Below, one piece after another: positions 34,986 to 47,196 of a stretch of DNA of 64,000 nt. The stretch is from Glandiceps talaboti (Eukaryota > Hemichordata > Enteropneusta > Spengelidae). The notes beneath the pieces were generated by a model, which was given only the letters and a program-made list of their open reading frames with translations, did not search any database and had not been told where the DNA came from. The stretch's first letter is position 1; every line of letters begins with the position of its first letter. The DNA lies in contig NC_135565.1 of NCBI RefSeq assembly GCF_964340395.1, forward strand, positions 12,176,242 through 12,240,241, in the 5' to 3' direction. Position numbers and translations under genes: made by a program.

Positions 34986-35132
34986 TCTGAAAGAGATGAT
35001 AGATAATAAGCCACATTTAATAAATAATAAACAGCTTCTGAAATTGCAGGTAAAATATTTTTTTAATGCAAAAATATTAATTGAAATCAATTAGATGGCA
35101 CTATACTTTTAACATCTCACGTTTTTTTTCTA

Positions 35133-35313
35133 CGAATTACACAAACACAATACAGATACTGATATTGTGCATACATATGAAATGTTACATTTTATCTTAC
35201 TGTGAACAAAAATAAACAATCAACAGTTCTGTGTTCTGTGTTCACAGTGAGATAAAATGTTCCATTTCATATGCTTGCACAAGATCAGTGTCTGTATTTT
35301 GTTTTTAGTAATT
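35133..35313. mobile_element. small foldback element, about 180 bp
   Basis: The left arm (AATTAC, AATACAGATACTGAT, GAAATGTTACATTTTATCTT, ACTGTGAAC) is matched in inverted order on the right (GTTCACAGTGAGATAAAATG, TTTCATATGC, ATCAGTGTCTGTATT, GTAATT). It is non-coding and MITE-like, within the inferred intron. Confidence 0.7.
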
Positions 35314-35894
35314 TATAACAAAAAAATGTAGTACGAGAAAAATATTGTGATGTGTAATTGAAACTCTATAGTCCTTCTGGGTTGGTACTATCTGATACAA
35401 ATTTTAAAATGCACATGATAAATACTATTCCACATAGGAGAACTGTTTAAACGCAAACACATTTAGAAAACCACAAGCAAACAACACATTTTGTCACAAA
35501 AATTTCATTATATCACAACTTTGACTTCATTTTATGTTAACTGAGACACTATACAAGTATCATGATGTTATTAATTAAGTTAAATTATTTCATTCATTTA
35601 AGTTTAGTTTATTATGTAACCATGTTGTAATTCAAAAACTTCTGTTTTATGAGATTCATTTCATTCCTAAATTTCAAGATGTGCTCTTTCAGTGACATTA
35701 TGTTATCACATTGTTCAAAAAGATAATCAGTTACTAAACTATTACATTATTATGCAAATTTGTTATATGAATAGGGGAGTGATTTATAATATTTTATGAT
35801 TACGTTGGTTATTTTTATGTTGTCTTAGGTAGTCTTTCTCTACCAAACATTTCATTTCATTGTTACTTGCTGACTATAGCCACGCATTCAACAA

Positions 35895-36245
35895 AGGTAA
35901 CCCCAACAAATGAACCACATAAATCAACATCATGAAGATACCATCAGAGCTGAAGGAGGGCGTAGCCTGAAATGTCACATGAATGAAGACTGGCATAGGC
36001 AGGAGTATTGGTCGTGTCAGACCTTTGATTTTAATACATGTGTACTACTATTCAAGGGTACCATCATACATAACCATAGTCAGACCTCATTGCATCTAAC
36101 TGACCTAAACCACCCATTTGTCAAATGTCACCCAAACAAAAGAACTAAATAAATCTTGAAGACATCAGATCTGAAGAAGGGCACAGCTCGCCCAAAATGT
36201 CAAATGACTGGAACAACAGTATGGATTGTGTCAGATCTTTGATTT
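35895..36245 (+). repeat. tandem dimer, unit about 215-220 bp, hammerhead-like cores
   Basis: The word CAGA-CTGAAG-AGGGC recurs at 35945 and 36167, and GTGTCAGA-CTTTGATTTT at 36015 and 36228. Each core (CTGAAGGAGGGCGTAGCC then GAAATGTC; CTGAAGAAGGGCACAGCTCG then CCCAAAATGTC) resembles a hammerhead ribozyme: CUGANGA, a stem II hairpin, GAAA. Each copy has one core base changed, so both look decayed. Confidence 0.45.
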
Positions 36246-36907
36246 TTGTAATCTATCAAATATTGTTGTCATAAGTGTGCCCTCTAATGATAGCCAAATT
36301 TTGTTGTTGTGGGTTAGTATGATAAAAACTGGCAATTCTTGTGAGTCACTACAGAGTAAGAGATATACTGGAACACCAAATTTTGCTGCGTCACTAGAAA
36401 TTGTGTGCATCAGTTGTGTGTCAAATTGGCTATCATCTTATGTTTTGTTTATTTTAGAAGGGTTCCCCCCCCCAGTCCCTTATAAAGTAGTGAGTTTCAC
36501 CCCATGATTTCTAGAAAATGATAAAAAATAATAATTAAACATGTCAGTCTTTTTTTAATTGTTAATCAAATTTTCAACAATTCCACATGTGTCGTCATTT
36601 TCTGAGCAGAACAGTGAATAAAGCTCCCAACATGAAATCCTCAAATTAATAAAGAACTGACACTGCCATGAATTTATGATAATTGTATGTTTCTCAAAAT
36701 AAATTCTATCACTCTGCCATATGATATTATTAAACCTACGAGAGGATTCCAATCCCAATCCTTGTGACTAGGGGCTTGCCTTGTCGTTTGAAAACCTAAC
36801 TACTCAACATTGGATTTCCTATTTTAATACTTATACAACTTGCTCAAGTTGACAGATTTTTCCATTCTTTTAAATATTTGACTAAATAAAAAAAATTGAA
36901 AACACAA

Positions 36908-36911
<4 letters not shown>

Positions 36912-36958
<47 letters not shown>
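36912..36958. repeat. (TG)n microsatellite
   Basis: About 24 TG units in the inferred intron of the coiled-coil gene. Confidence 0.97.
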
Positions 36959-36960
<2 letters not shown>

Positions 36961-38663
36961 AGAACAGTTCATGAATGTGAAAATTCAGTTGAGACCAACA
37001 TTTTCCTCCAGAAAATGAAAAGTGGATGGACTGCACTGATTTCAGTTTAAGCAATGACTAACTGATGATTAATTTCTACATATTGTAACTAATAGACTAC
37101 ATAATGTTTGAACTTGATATTATAAAAAATTTATTCTGACTGACTGGATTTGAATCTTGATCTACATGTATTCAATCCAATATACACATAAGTATGATGC
37201 TACAGACATACATCTGTATTGTTGAAAATGATGTTTGTCATTTGAGTGGACTTAAAAATGTCATTGGAGTACACTCCCTATCAAAGAGAAAATGTCATTT
37301 GAGTGGACACCCTATCAAAGTAAAAATAAACAGTAGGATGACAGATGAAATATCATAAGTACATTTATGGATAAAACTAAACATAGTTAATACATTATAA
37401 TTACAAAATAAATAGTCGTTGAATAAAGCAGAATCACCACAGGACAAAGACTATGGTAATAATATCCCCTTTCCAATCATGGAATTGTTTGATTCAATGT
37501 AATGCATGGTTTCCCATTGATTACCTAGACCTTACCTTCTTTCATTCTATTTGTGAACTAAGCTGCTTTTATTGATATTGCTTTTTCTACGCAAATTGCA
37601 ATATTGACAGAACAATTACAGAATCCATTTTCTCATACTTGTCATGCCAGGATTGTGTGGATTAATGTATAAGATACAAAATAATTGGACAATGGATATT
37701 CCCACAAGATCTATGTGCGCAATATTCTGCTGATTCCTACAATAATTTGGTGGTCGTTATTATCCCAGCACTCTCATATTTTTTCAACAAATGTTTTAAA
37801 TTTTTGAGTCTTTTTTAGTATCAAAGCAATTGTGACACAAATTGGCCTGAAAGAGCTCCAGGTGTTGTTTCCACTTATATAATGCTCTTTAGAATTACAT
37901 TTCGTTTTTTTCACTATCAGTATTTTAGAATACCTATTTGTTTCAATCTACAATAGTATACAGGTATGCGGTACATAATTCAAAATTTCCGATGCTATCC
38001 ATCAATAAAGTACAGGTGTTGAATTAATTCCTGATATAAAATTTGACACCATTGTTATATTGTCAAAAACATTCAATACATATGCATAGTCAATATACAT
38101 GTCATGGTAATATAAATTTAATGCCAGTCACTATGTCCACCATGGAATTAGCAAACACGACAGCTCTACATTATAAAATTTCCATTGGAAATAATTAACT
38201 TCTATTCACACCATCATATATATTTTGTACCAGGCCACAGTATTCTTATATTTACAGCATTCTTAGAGAGACTGTGGTCAGATTAATTTGTAGTGAAAAC
38301 CATGAAAAAATTGTTCTCTACAAAATATAATTTTACAGAAACATGACTCCTGTATTAAATGGAATGATTTTGACACTTTATTAAACGTTCCTTTAAATAA
38401 AATTATTATTAAGTGTGGTTTATTCTCTAAATAAACGCTGGATAAGCTGGAAACTTGCACACTGAATGAATTATATTCTTTTTACAGAAATCATAGGATA
38501 TATATTATATACAAAGGCTACATATATATATATATATATATTAGAATTACATTATGTTATTACAGTATATATTATATCCTAATATAACTTCTACAGAAAA
38601 TATCTTACATAATGCATTAAGCTTCGCGAAACAACATGTTGATATCTTAGATCCGGGTATATC

Positions 38664-38667
<4 letters not shown>

Positions 38668-38747
<80 letters not shown>
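38668..38747. repeat. (TA)n microsatellite
   Basis: About 40 TA units, flanked on both sides by ATCCTAATAT or CAGGATATAT text and other short TA runs (38521-38541). Self-complementary. Confidence 0.97.
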
Positions 38748-38749
<2 letters not shown>

Positions 38750-39432
38750 GATATATTTAATATATACAAATGCTACATATATACATACATAAACCAAACC
38801 ATCTTCGATGAATATTAAAAATATCATTAGATTAAGGCAGAACAAAGTGTAGCTGAAACCTGAGGGAGCCAACAATTTTCTTCCACGAATAACCAAAATT
38901 ATTTCTCACATCAGAAAGTTTTAATTGAATGCAGGATCGCACGGCGTTGAATTAAGACTCAACTGAAATATAGGGCTTCCTTTCAGGATATTAAATAAGT
39001 AATTTAAAATTACTCAATACTGGTAATACAAGTGAACGCCACAATTCAATTATCCTGACAGGAAGTGTCAACACTGTCGACTAATGATTTCTTATTCCTT
39101 TGCTAACAACTCGGCTGTCATATTCTTGACGGGGCTGTCGGTGACAGTAATGTGTATGAACAAACACAAGTGGCAGACGACAGCGAAATGGAGTCCACAT
39201 TCCGTGTTACTCGAATGTCAACACTTTAGAAATAAATTTTATATCTATCAATATTTCTAACTCCTTACACTGTATGCACAAGACGCTAAACGTTCTTGAG
39301 AAATAGTTGTTTTTATAAAGGCGATGAAAATCCCTGATAAATATGCGAAGTGATTCTTTCATGCATATTTGAAATGGAACATCGAAGGTCTTTGGTTTGT
39401 TTCGCAGTACAGTCTAGTCACTCCCAGCTTAC

Positions 39433-39530
39433 CTTGTTCATGATATCTGTTGTCGAGCGTCTTCTAGATATTCTACCAGTGCTTGCCTCTAAATTCCAGT
39501 TCCGCGTTCGTCTTTCAAGTGTGAACTGAT
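39433..39530 (-). other. candidate 5' non-coding exon of the coiled-coil gene
   Basis: A strong donor (CAACAGATATCATGAACAAG then GTAAGC) lies on the minus strand at 39433. Joined to the acceptor at 34986, the main reading frame is closed by TGA just upstream of the MSRSHS start, supporting that start. The exon has an upstream ATG in another frame. The 5' limit is a guess. Confidence 0.45.
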
Positions 39531-40400
39531 TATATCAGTAGTTGAGATTATAACGGTAAAATAAACTAAGAATTTAGACAGGAAAATGCACTATTGAACA
39601 ACATAATCGAACCCTTGTCACCATAACACGGGATATCCGCAACGGGAAACTATACAATGGTCAACAACAAATTTGCATAGTAATCAGCTGTTGAAGGTGG
39701 TAATAGTACTCCCGATAGCGTTTGAAAAATTGATAATAGAGCTGTTTTTGAGAGCGTTATAGTATTTGAATTATCAATACCAAAACTTTAAATCATTAAA
39801 AAACATTATGAAGTATTTACAAAGCAAATAATTCATCAGAAGTCTTCTTTTATTCTAAGTAACCTCCCAGAGGGAAACAAATGGAAGAGCGAGATATTAG
39901 GTTTGTATTCTTTGTAGGCCATTTGCGTTACCAGGCATTATCTAGACCAAACCACTTTTATGTAGACTTGTTTTTGTAAATTCGAGGGACCCGTCGCGGT
40001 AACAGTTCTTGTTATATCAGTGTCATATCGATAAGGACAAAGTTGACCACAAAGTTATACTATTTTTCAGTATCCAAGATTATCTTTCTGAAAATTGAGC
40101 CACGTTCATCAAAATTTACGGAGGGCAAACATTGTTATTTTAAATATGAGCCCATGAAATAATGGTATCGCCAGACAAGCGTGTATAGAAACCGTAGCGA
40201 TAATCGCTCTGTAATGGCTAGGGTATTGGCCAAACTATTCTGGAGACCGTACTGAAATATGACCATTTAGGGATGAATGGAACTGTTTTTTGACAATCAA
40301 GAAACGCAATAAGGTAAGGAATAAGTTAATGATGATTTCAACTGGTAGGTTTTTTGTATCAAGAGACGAGAGATTACAGAAATTAAGAGTTGAACGATCG
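39531..40400. promoter_or_regulatory. candidate bidirectional promoter region
   Basis: It lies between the inferred first exons of two divergent genes. CpG words are visibly more frequent at about 39.1-39.5 kb and 40.1-40.45 kb than in the surrounding AT-rich sequence. Two inverted GTTACC words (about 39927 and 39997) resemble half-sites of the RFX X-box found at ciliary gene promoters; neither is a full site. Confidence 0.35.
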
Positions 40401-40412
40401 CGACGACAAGAG
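40380..40412 (+). other. candidate 5' non-coding exon end, plus-strand gene
   Basis: CGACGACAAGAG followed by GTATGT makes a good donor on the plus strand, about 1 kb before the acceptor at 41411. This is inference from position and splice consensus only. Confidence 0.3.
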
Positions 40413-40689
40413 GTATGTGCAACAGGAAGCATTGAATAACAAACACTGTCGCTGCAGACTACACGATTATTTTCAATGCGACATCTATTAACAACTTATC
40501 ATGTCTGTAGTATTTCTAACCAAATTTTTTTGCGGCTAATATGTATAAGATCAAGGTGGTACCAAAAAATTACTGTACATTTTCGTAAGCAGTCATGGAA
40601 GCAACAAGTACTGACCACGGGAAAGTTATTCTGACCTTGAAGCGTACATAATGTAGGTAGAGCATCTTGTCTTGGTGTACACTGTTAAT

Positions 40690-41035
40690 ATCTCAAGAAG
40701 CTCTCTACTTTCTACTTTATGTGGAGAGCTTCTTAAGGTGGTACATTAACGCCACCAAGATATGTCTCTGGGTTAGGTTTTTGTAAATGTAATCTGGATC
40801 CACCTTGTTTGTCATACAGTGTTTAAACACTTTGCAAATAAGCTTACTGTTGTGTTCCTTGTCGATTCAAAGGCCAATAAATAGATCTTACTATTGTATT
40901 GTCAATTTGTGTTATGTTACGTTATGTTATGTTATATTATATTATATTATAGTATATTATATTATGTTACATTACATTACATTATATTATATATTATATT
41001 ATATATTATATTATTTTATATTATATTATATTAGT
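40690..41035. repeat. hairpin and TTA(T)n-rich simple sequence
   Basis: AAGAAGCTCTC at 40695 pairs exactly with GAGAGCTTCTT at 40724 (11 bp stem). From about 40910 to 41035 the sequence is a degenerate TTATATTA/GTTATGTTA simple repeat. Confidence 0.7.
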
Positions 41036-41421
41036 ATACGATTTGGATATGAAATGTATGTGTTTTAATATGCCTATAAATGACAGTTTAATTTTGTGAA
41101 GTTAACTCATCCGACATCACTATGCATCCAAGAAACGTTCAGTAAATAAGTATTCAATGAAATTTGGTGACACAGAAATGTTTGATAGATAGATGTGTGT
41201 TCTGGGTATCTGTATACCGGTCTTAAAAATTTGTCATATACACTCCTTTAGTGACTTCATTGTTACAAATAGATGTAGTGAATGAGTAGCAAGGCATGTC
41301 AACATCAATAAATCTTTCAATCTATGCATAAATTGTCCTATTTGAAGCTTCACATTAATATAAATCATCTTACAATTTGTTTGATACATTTCTTGGCTTC
41401 ATTTTTTCCAGAGACAACAAA

Positions 41422-42291
41422 ATGGCCTTTAGTCCATCACCCGTAAAATCCAGGACCTACTTTGAAGGTCAAAGAATCCCTATGACACGCCATGAACGGG
41501 AAAACCTTTACGCCGATAAACCAACCAAGTACAGTGCATTTTCACCAAGACCAATCCATAAATTAACAGAAAAGAAACCACCAAAGTCCTGGACAAGTAT
41601 TGCGATGAATCACAAGCTACGTACAAGTGTGCCTGAGTCAACTAGCGTGCAGACTTCAGAACCTTACAAACTTTGGTTACATGCTGGACAGAGAGATGCA
41701 CCTTTCCCACCAAGATGGGATCCACAGTATGATAGTAATGTATGGAGAAATTTTGGGATGTCAAGGGGTGTAAAGTTTGACACGTCAGGTAAAGATATCA
41801 CTGAATTAATAGCATCTATGTATCCGATACAAGTACCCGCACATTCAGAAGTTGGGGACAATAATTATGCAAAATACCTTGCTGAAGTGCCTCTCATTCA
41901 CGATGGCAAACGGCGTAATATCGCAATATCCAAATCAGAGTTGAATCTGCAAGAATTCCAGAAGCTGAAAGTTCGAAGTGAAGTACGAGTACCACCAGTA
42001 ACTGAACAAGGTGAAATCCGACCACCATCCAAGTTCAAGCGCTACGAGCATCGTTTTGTACCAACACCTGAAACGACAACAGAACATCTTCGTCAGATGA
42101 CGCAAACAGAGAGAGACATTGAGAGGAATGTCTTAGGAACAAGACAGAAGTTACATTACCCAAGAATCTGGAAATTAACCTTTAAAACTAATAATCCTGA
42201 ATATGGCAAAGTGAAACATGAAATAGATGAACGAAAACGAGGTCTAAAAATAAAAAAACCTCAAATCATCTTACCTCAGCCCATGAGATAA
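41422..42291 (+). CDS. uncharacterised 289-aa protein, possible microtubule-inner-protein-like
   Basis: The open frame begins further left, but TTTTTTCCAG at 41402-41411 is a clear acceptor, so the start is the ATG ten bases into this exon (MAFSPSPVK). The product is basic, rich in Pro, Tyr and Trp motifs, without signal peptide, membrane segment or coiled coil. Recognisable blocks are SRTYFEGQRIPMTRHERENL (residues 10-29), APFPPRWDPQYDSNVWRNFG near 100-120, an ELIASMYPIQVP block near 140-150, KYLAEVPLI, and PSKFKRYEHRFVPTPE near 210. This low-complexity fold with short Trp/Tyr-Pro motifs resembles small axonemal or sperm microtubule inner proteins. SPMIP8/TEPP is one candidate of similar length, but I cannot confirm it. 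The divergent coiled-coil neighbour supports a shared ciliary setting only weakly. The single coding exon ends in TAA. Confidence 0.7.
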   Translation: MAFSPSPVKSRTYFEGQRIPMTRHERENLYADKPTKYSAFSPRPIHKLTEKKPPKSWTSIAMNHKLRTSVPESTSVQTSEPYKLWLHAGQRDAPFPPRWDPQYDSNVWRNFGMSRGVKFDTSGKDITELIASMYPIQVPAHSEVGDNNYAKYLAEVPLIHDGKRRNIAISKSELNLQEFQKLKVRSEVRVPPVTEQGEIRPPSKFKRYEHRFVPTPETTTEHLRQMTQTERDIERNVLGTRQKLHYPRIWKLTFKTNNPEYGKVKHEIDERKRGLKIKKPQIILPQPMR

Positions 42292-45200
42292 TTCCTAGTA
42301 GACAATTAACAGTTTTCTTCAACAGGGTTACTTTTCCCCGTCCACAAGACAATATCACTCAACCTCTCCAACTTTACCTATCAATGAGGGAAAATTATGT
42401 ACAATTTTTCATAACACAAGAACATAAACTTACACAACTCTATGTATATTGTGTTCGAAAGAAGATGGTCTCATTACCAGGCATTTGAGCTGACTTGCTG
42501 AATTCCACTTGCTGAAGACACATTTGAAGACAAGCTTTGACTACACCCTCAATTGTGCCAGAGGCATAATCAAAGTACCACAGTAGTCCAGAGGATTGGC
42601 ATCTGAGATTTGAAAGAGCAGTGCTTACGGCAAGGAATTAATGAAAGGAAACAAAGATTGTCAACTTATGTGTACATTGAACGTGTACAGTAGAATCAAT
42701 TAAGGAATTTCTAAGACAAAATTACAGTATTGTTGAAACCAATCATAGAACCCGGAGTACCTGCTCTGAGATCTTTAAATCAATTAAGTATTAATTTACC
42801 AAAAGAGTCACCATGCTGAGTACACGTACATATTCTGCTCTAGACTGAAAGATTCATCATGCACTCCTTTGAAGGGCCAGTCTGGATTAGGACTGACAAG
42901 TTAGTCCAGAACAAAAGAATAATCCTTTGTAATCCTTAATGGCTACAGTGATAATGGGAGAACCTGGGATTGAAACCTTGGACTTTAATCACTTGTTACA
43001 AACTTTAGTTAACTGAAGCACCATACCAAGTAAAATAATGAGCTTTTTCACTGTATTTCAGCCCATGTTAAATAAATGAGATGAGCTCCTCAGTCAGTAA
43101 TGACATTTGGTATACTCACAAAAAGAAACATTGCATTCATTATGCAATACAAAGTACAGTATAGAAGTGCTGTACAATTGTGCAAATGTACACACACATC
43201 TGTCTTTGATTGTTGAAAGCTGAGCCATCTGTCACTTGCTGAGTAGCTCCTCTAACCATAGACCCTCCACCAATGCTGGTGGAGGGTCTATGCTCTAACG
43301 AAGAATACAGGTTCTTCAGTGTAGGGTACACGTAAAGATTATTCTGCGTGGGCACTCCTTGAATCAATCAATCACTACATTTAACAAGCAGTGTGGTGGG
43401 CGTTAAACATACCAGATTGAAATGTCAGTTAACTTGATATAACTATGTGATGGGTCAATCAATTGTAACAAAATCTAACTGTCAATATGCTTGGTACAAC
43501 AATCGGATTGGCTCAGTCAGTTCCAACAAAATTTGTCACAGGACAGAAATTTATTAACTGATTACATTCAGTCATGTTTTAAGTGAGTGGTTAAAAAGGA
43601 ATGCCAACAATAACTAATCTTTCAGTCTACAGTCCAGGGTTCTCACTATAAATTCAATCAAGCTGATCCAAATGCACTCCTAAAAACAAATAGACTCTTT
43701 CAATACAGACATACATACAGCATTTGTAATTTTTAAAGGCAAAATGTATTTTGTGTGTTTGTACCTTGTACCTTTAATCTGTCCAAAACCTCTGCAGGCA
43801 TGTAGATGTAATGTGCATTTGTAGTTCAGGGTCCAGAGTCCCCCACTACATTATACAGTAGTGGGTTTCACCCTATGTCTTGAGAACAAAAGGGGTTGTT
43901 TACATAACAATACATTCCTTTGTTACTTTATCATAATTTTTTGGGTGTGGGGGTCAGGGTAGTCGGGGAGGTGTGGGAAGATGTGCTGTACATAGTATGT
44001 TGCAAATATTTACTCAATCTGAAGTCTTCATCATAAAAAGGAAAAGTTCCATCCATACTTATTTGACAGTCTGCTGCTAACAATGAAAAAGGACTTTAAT
44101 TCGTGAAAGACAATCAATACATTGTCTAAATAATTAAAATTTGTGTTATACTGTTAGAGATGAAAACTGAAAATTGATACACGTAGGTGTATTTCAGAAT
44201 TATAAATATTAAATTTCTCATGGATATAGTTTTTACCTCAACTAGTTTGCCTTGTGAAAAGTTAGAGGGATCAAATTTATTAGAGTACATGTAACCATGG
44301 CAACTGTTGTCAATCATTTATTTGACAATCATATCAGATGACAATCTGTTCAGTGAATTGAAAAATATGGAAAACAAAATTTGATATATTTTGATTAGTT
44401 TATCAATTAAGAAATCAATGTTTTTTAATTATTTTTTTTTAAGAAGTAACAAAACAGTTAACTGAATCACAATTGTTCTTCAAATTATTCTTTAAGCTCA
44501 GAAGTGTTGTATTAAAATCTTTGAGACATATTGACTGTGTTTTGAAATATCAGCTAACACATTCATTTCAGTTTTCTTAGTGTTCAAAAATGGTGAGATG
44601 AAATGCATCTTGGGTAGTGTAACTCATGACTTAAGATTTAAGACAGTGTGTAAACTGCCGGCAAGCCTGCATTATTTGTATATGACTAATCTGTCAGGTG
44701 TAAAGGGCAATGCAATGGTCAGTGTATGTTTAATTGTTACACTCCTTACACAGGGTGATCAAATGTTGTAGAAAGTCAAGTTTATTCCAGGAAGATGGAG
44801 AAAGGTGAAAATATTCCAATACACAGCACTACGATTCAACACATACTTGTAGATCTAGCTTCATTGCCGTCGTGTCGCTCAATCCCCTTTTCCACAGATA
44901 CATGTAAAAGGGTTTCTTTAAATCATGTGTACAAATTAGTTGTGTATTTAAGTTAGATGTCCTGTTAAATTCTTGGTTATCCTGCAACTTTTGGGTATCC
45001 CATAATTTGTGGGTATCCCACATGTACACATTTTATAAATATGAATCATTTAGAAATGATATAATTGTTTTGTCTTGGGACTGAGTGCTATCAATCATTT
45101 ACAGGAAATCCAATTGAATTTAAACTTACCATATCACATAAGGTACAAGTCATTTGAGTTGATAGAAACAAATTGATTAGATATAAAATGTACAGTTATG

Positions 45201-45910
45201 TATTTCTGTGCTGTTTTGATAGGCATAGAACAATGGCAAATGAGTGACAATCAGCCAGATTTAGTATAACATTTACTGGCCAATAATGTTTAGTGGTGAA
45301 CTAGTTACACGAAAGTAGTCCATTCCCCACTTTAATGTTACAGTAGTGTTTCATGAAAAAAAGTACAATCACATATAAAACATATCTATGTATGAATCTG
45401 TTAAGTCATTGGTTTTTGGTTAATTTTTCTATGTTACATTGTATATTGTGTAGAGAGCCTGTAAATACTTTACCATGTTGGTAACTCCATGGTGCAACTC
45501 AAAAATAATGGTATGTTGTGTTTGTATAGTGATATACAGTGTACAAATGTATATTGTGTTTAGAGTTAGTAATTAATGCAATACACATATTTGAAAATTT
45601 CCATCACGTTTGAAGTTGGTGTATTAATGCAACTTTATTTTTAACAATGAACTTTACTATGCTAATATTTTTTTGTATTATTATTTCTGATGCATATATA
45701 TGTCATTATCTGTGAATCAATCACAAATAACAGATTTCTGACATACACGTTTTCATTTTTTGAGACTTTACACTCTTGTGTACAGCATTATTTTTTTTTA
45801 AACAAATAAAATTGAAATTAAATTACCGTTAGCCGTGTCGTTCTTAGTCTAAGATACATGTCTTGCCATCCCAAGGATCTCTCCAGTCTCATGCCTATCA
45901 GCTACCAATT
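42292..45910. other. non-coding; one perfect hairpin
   Basis: The left part may be the 3' UTR of the plus-strand gene. At 43257-43292 two exactly complementary 16-nt arms (CATAGACCCTCCACCA and complement) flank an ATGC loop, and the word CTCTAAC sits directly on both sides. No other feature was supported. Confidence 0.5.
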
Positions 45911-45914
45911 CACA

Positions 45915-45990
45915 TAAAGATGTGGTAGCATAATGGTCTGATGCTTAAGAGTTTCCAGTTGGAATCTACAGGGTTGTGCTTGATTATGCA
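45915..45990 (+). repeat. possible tRNA-derived SINE relic
   Basis: TGGTAGCATAATGGTCTGATGC resembles a tRNA A box region, and GGGTTGTGCTTGAT about 40 bases later resembles a decayed B box. There is no cloverleaf, and this is a weak call. Confidence 0.25.
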
Positions 45991-46257
45991 TGGCCGAGGA
46001 TCCTCCAGTCAGGGTAAATGTCACTGGAGAGTCGAACACGTCATCTTATTTTGGGTACTTGGGAACTCATAAGCTACACTTGTAAAATATGTATGATTCA
46101 AAATAAATAGGCTTCATATGGCCTTACTTTCCAAGATATTTTAGATAATTTTGAAGTGAAAAATTATTTCCTCAATAAATATGGAGAGTTCCTCAAAATA
46201 TGGCATAACACATTCAGCATTGATAAAAGTAACCAGTCACATATTGTTGCCCGTTCC

Positions 46258-46640
46258 GGGGTCAAGTCAATCCCCAAGCTGCGCCAGGCCCAAATCAAAT
46301 GCAACTTGGGGTAACTTTAATAGGGTGCCTTGAGGCTCCAGGGGTTTCATAATTGAGGAACCTCAGGTTGCATTTTTGAGCCTTTCTGTTACCATGTTTC
46401 TCAATGGCAAAACTCCTTGGGCAAAATCTGAACCATGATTTTTCCTCAGTCAACCCTGCTGTATAATTTGGGACCTGGTAGGATAGATATTGCAATGTGA
46501 ACAGTGGATTGCATGCTCCCTAGGGAGTTGAAGTACAAAGGGTTGTTGTGTCAGTCACTATTGGTCCATCCCATGGGTAATAATTGTGTAAAGCACTTTG
46601 AGCATAGTATGGGAAAGCGCTATGTATAAACTAACTTTAC
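46258..46640 (-). repeat. dispersed repeat, copy 2
   Basis: Minus-strand relative of the 30.8-31.1 kb repeat: CAACTCCCTAGGGAG, TTCACATTGCAA, ATCCTACCAGGTCCC, GGTTGACTGAGG and CCATTGAGAAACA occur in the same order. Diverged. Confidence 0.65.
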
Positions 46641-46857
46641 TTAACCATGGGCGTCCCCTTCCGGTTATGACGGTAAAATACCAACAATTTACAAAGCGGC
46701 TTGCTCTGTGAAGATATGTACAAAAATAATTTTTTAATAATTAATATATCAATTTAGAACGAAGTGCTTTGCTTATCTTAAAACATCTATCCAAACTCGG
46801 TGCATCCTTTGCAATTAAAAAAGTTGGAAACTTTGCCCTCTTTTCATACACTTTAGA

Positions 46858-47196
46858 GGCCACATGGATGAGAATTTGGTATTTATTTTAGATTTTTAAT
46901 TTATAAATGATTTTATCATGGTGTCCTTCTTGAAAAAGCAATGTGAAACAACACATGCCAAATCCTTGTTTGTAACTCAATAAATCACAAAACACATAAA
47001 TGTGTAAAATCTTTGTTATTATATGCACATTAACAAACTTTATTACGCATTTTTAGCCCTTTGCAATTTATTGAGTTACAAACACAGACTTAGTCTATGT
47101 TGTGTCACATTCATTTTTCAACTAGAAAGTCATGATAAAATTGTTTTGTAAAATAAAAATCCAAAATAAATACCCTATCCTAATCAATATGGCCAC
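46858..47196. mobile_element. foldback element, family member 2 (older)
   Basis: It begins GGCCACATGGATGAGAATT and ends with the complement-like ATCAATATGGCCAC. Inner ATTTATTTTAGATTTT, AATGTGAAACAACACATGCC and ACTCAATAAAT blocks are repeated in inverted order. It is clearly the same family as 52.09-52.43 kb but more diverged between arms. Confidence 0.8.

Larger units (their letters stand above)
34986..39432 (-). other. inferred first intron of the coiled-coil gene
   Basis: Bounded by a donor (AACAAG|GTAAGC at 39433) and an acceptor (CTTTCAG at 34986). It contains a foldback element, a tandem dimer with hammerhead-like cores, a (TG)n run, a (TA)n run and a possible tRNA-derived SINE relic near 36710-36800. 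No other coding exon was seen. Confidence 0.5.

Noticed and set aside
43257-43292. microRNA precursor
   Set aside because: The 16-bp stem is too short for a normal pre-miRNA hairpin.
45915-45990. Functional tRNA gene
   Set aside because: Only loose A- and B-box resemblance; no cloverleaf can be drawn.
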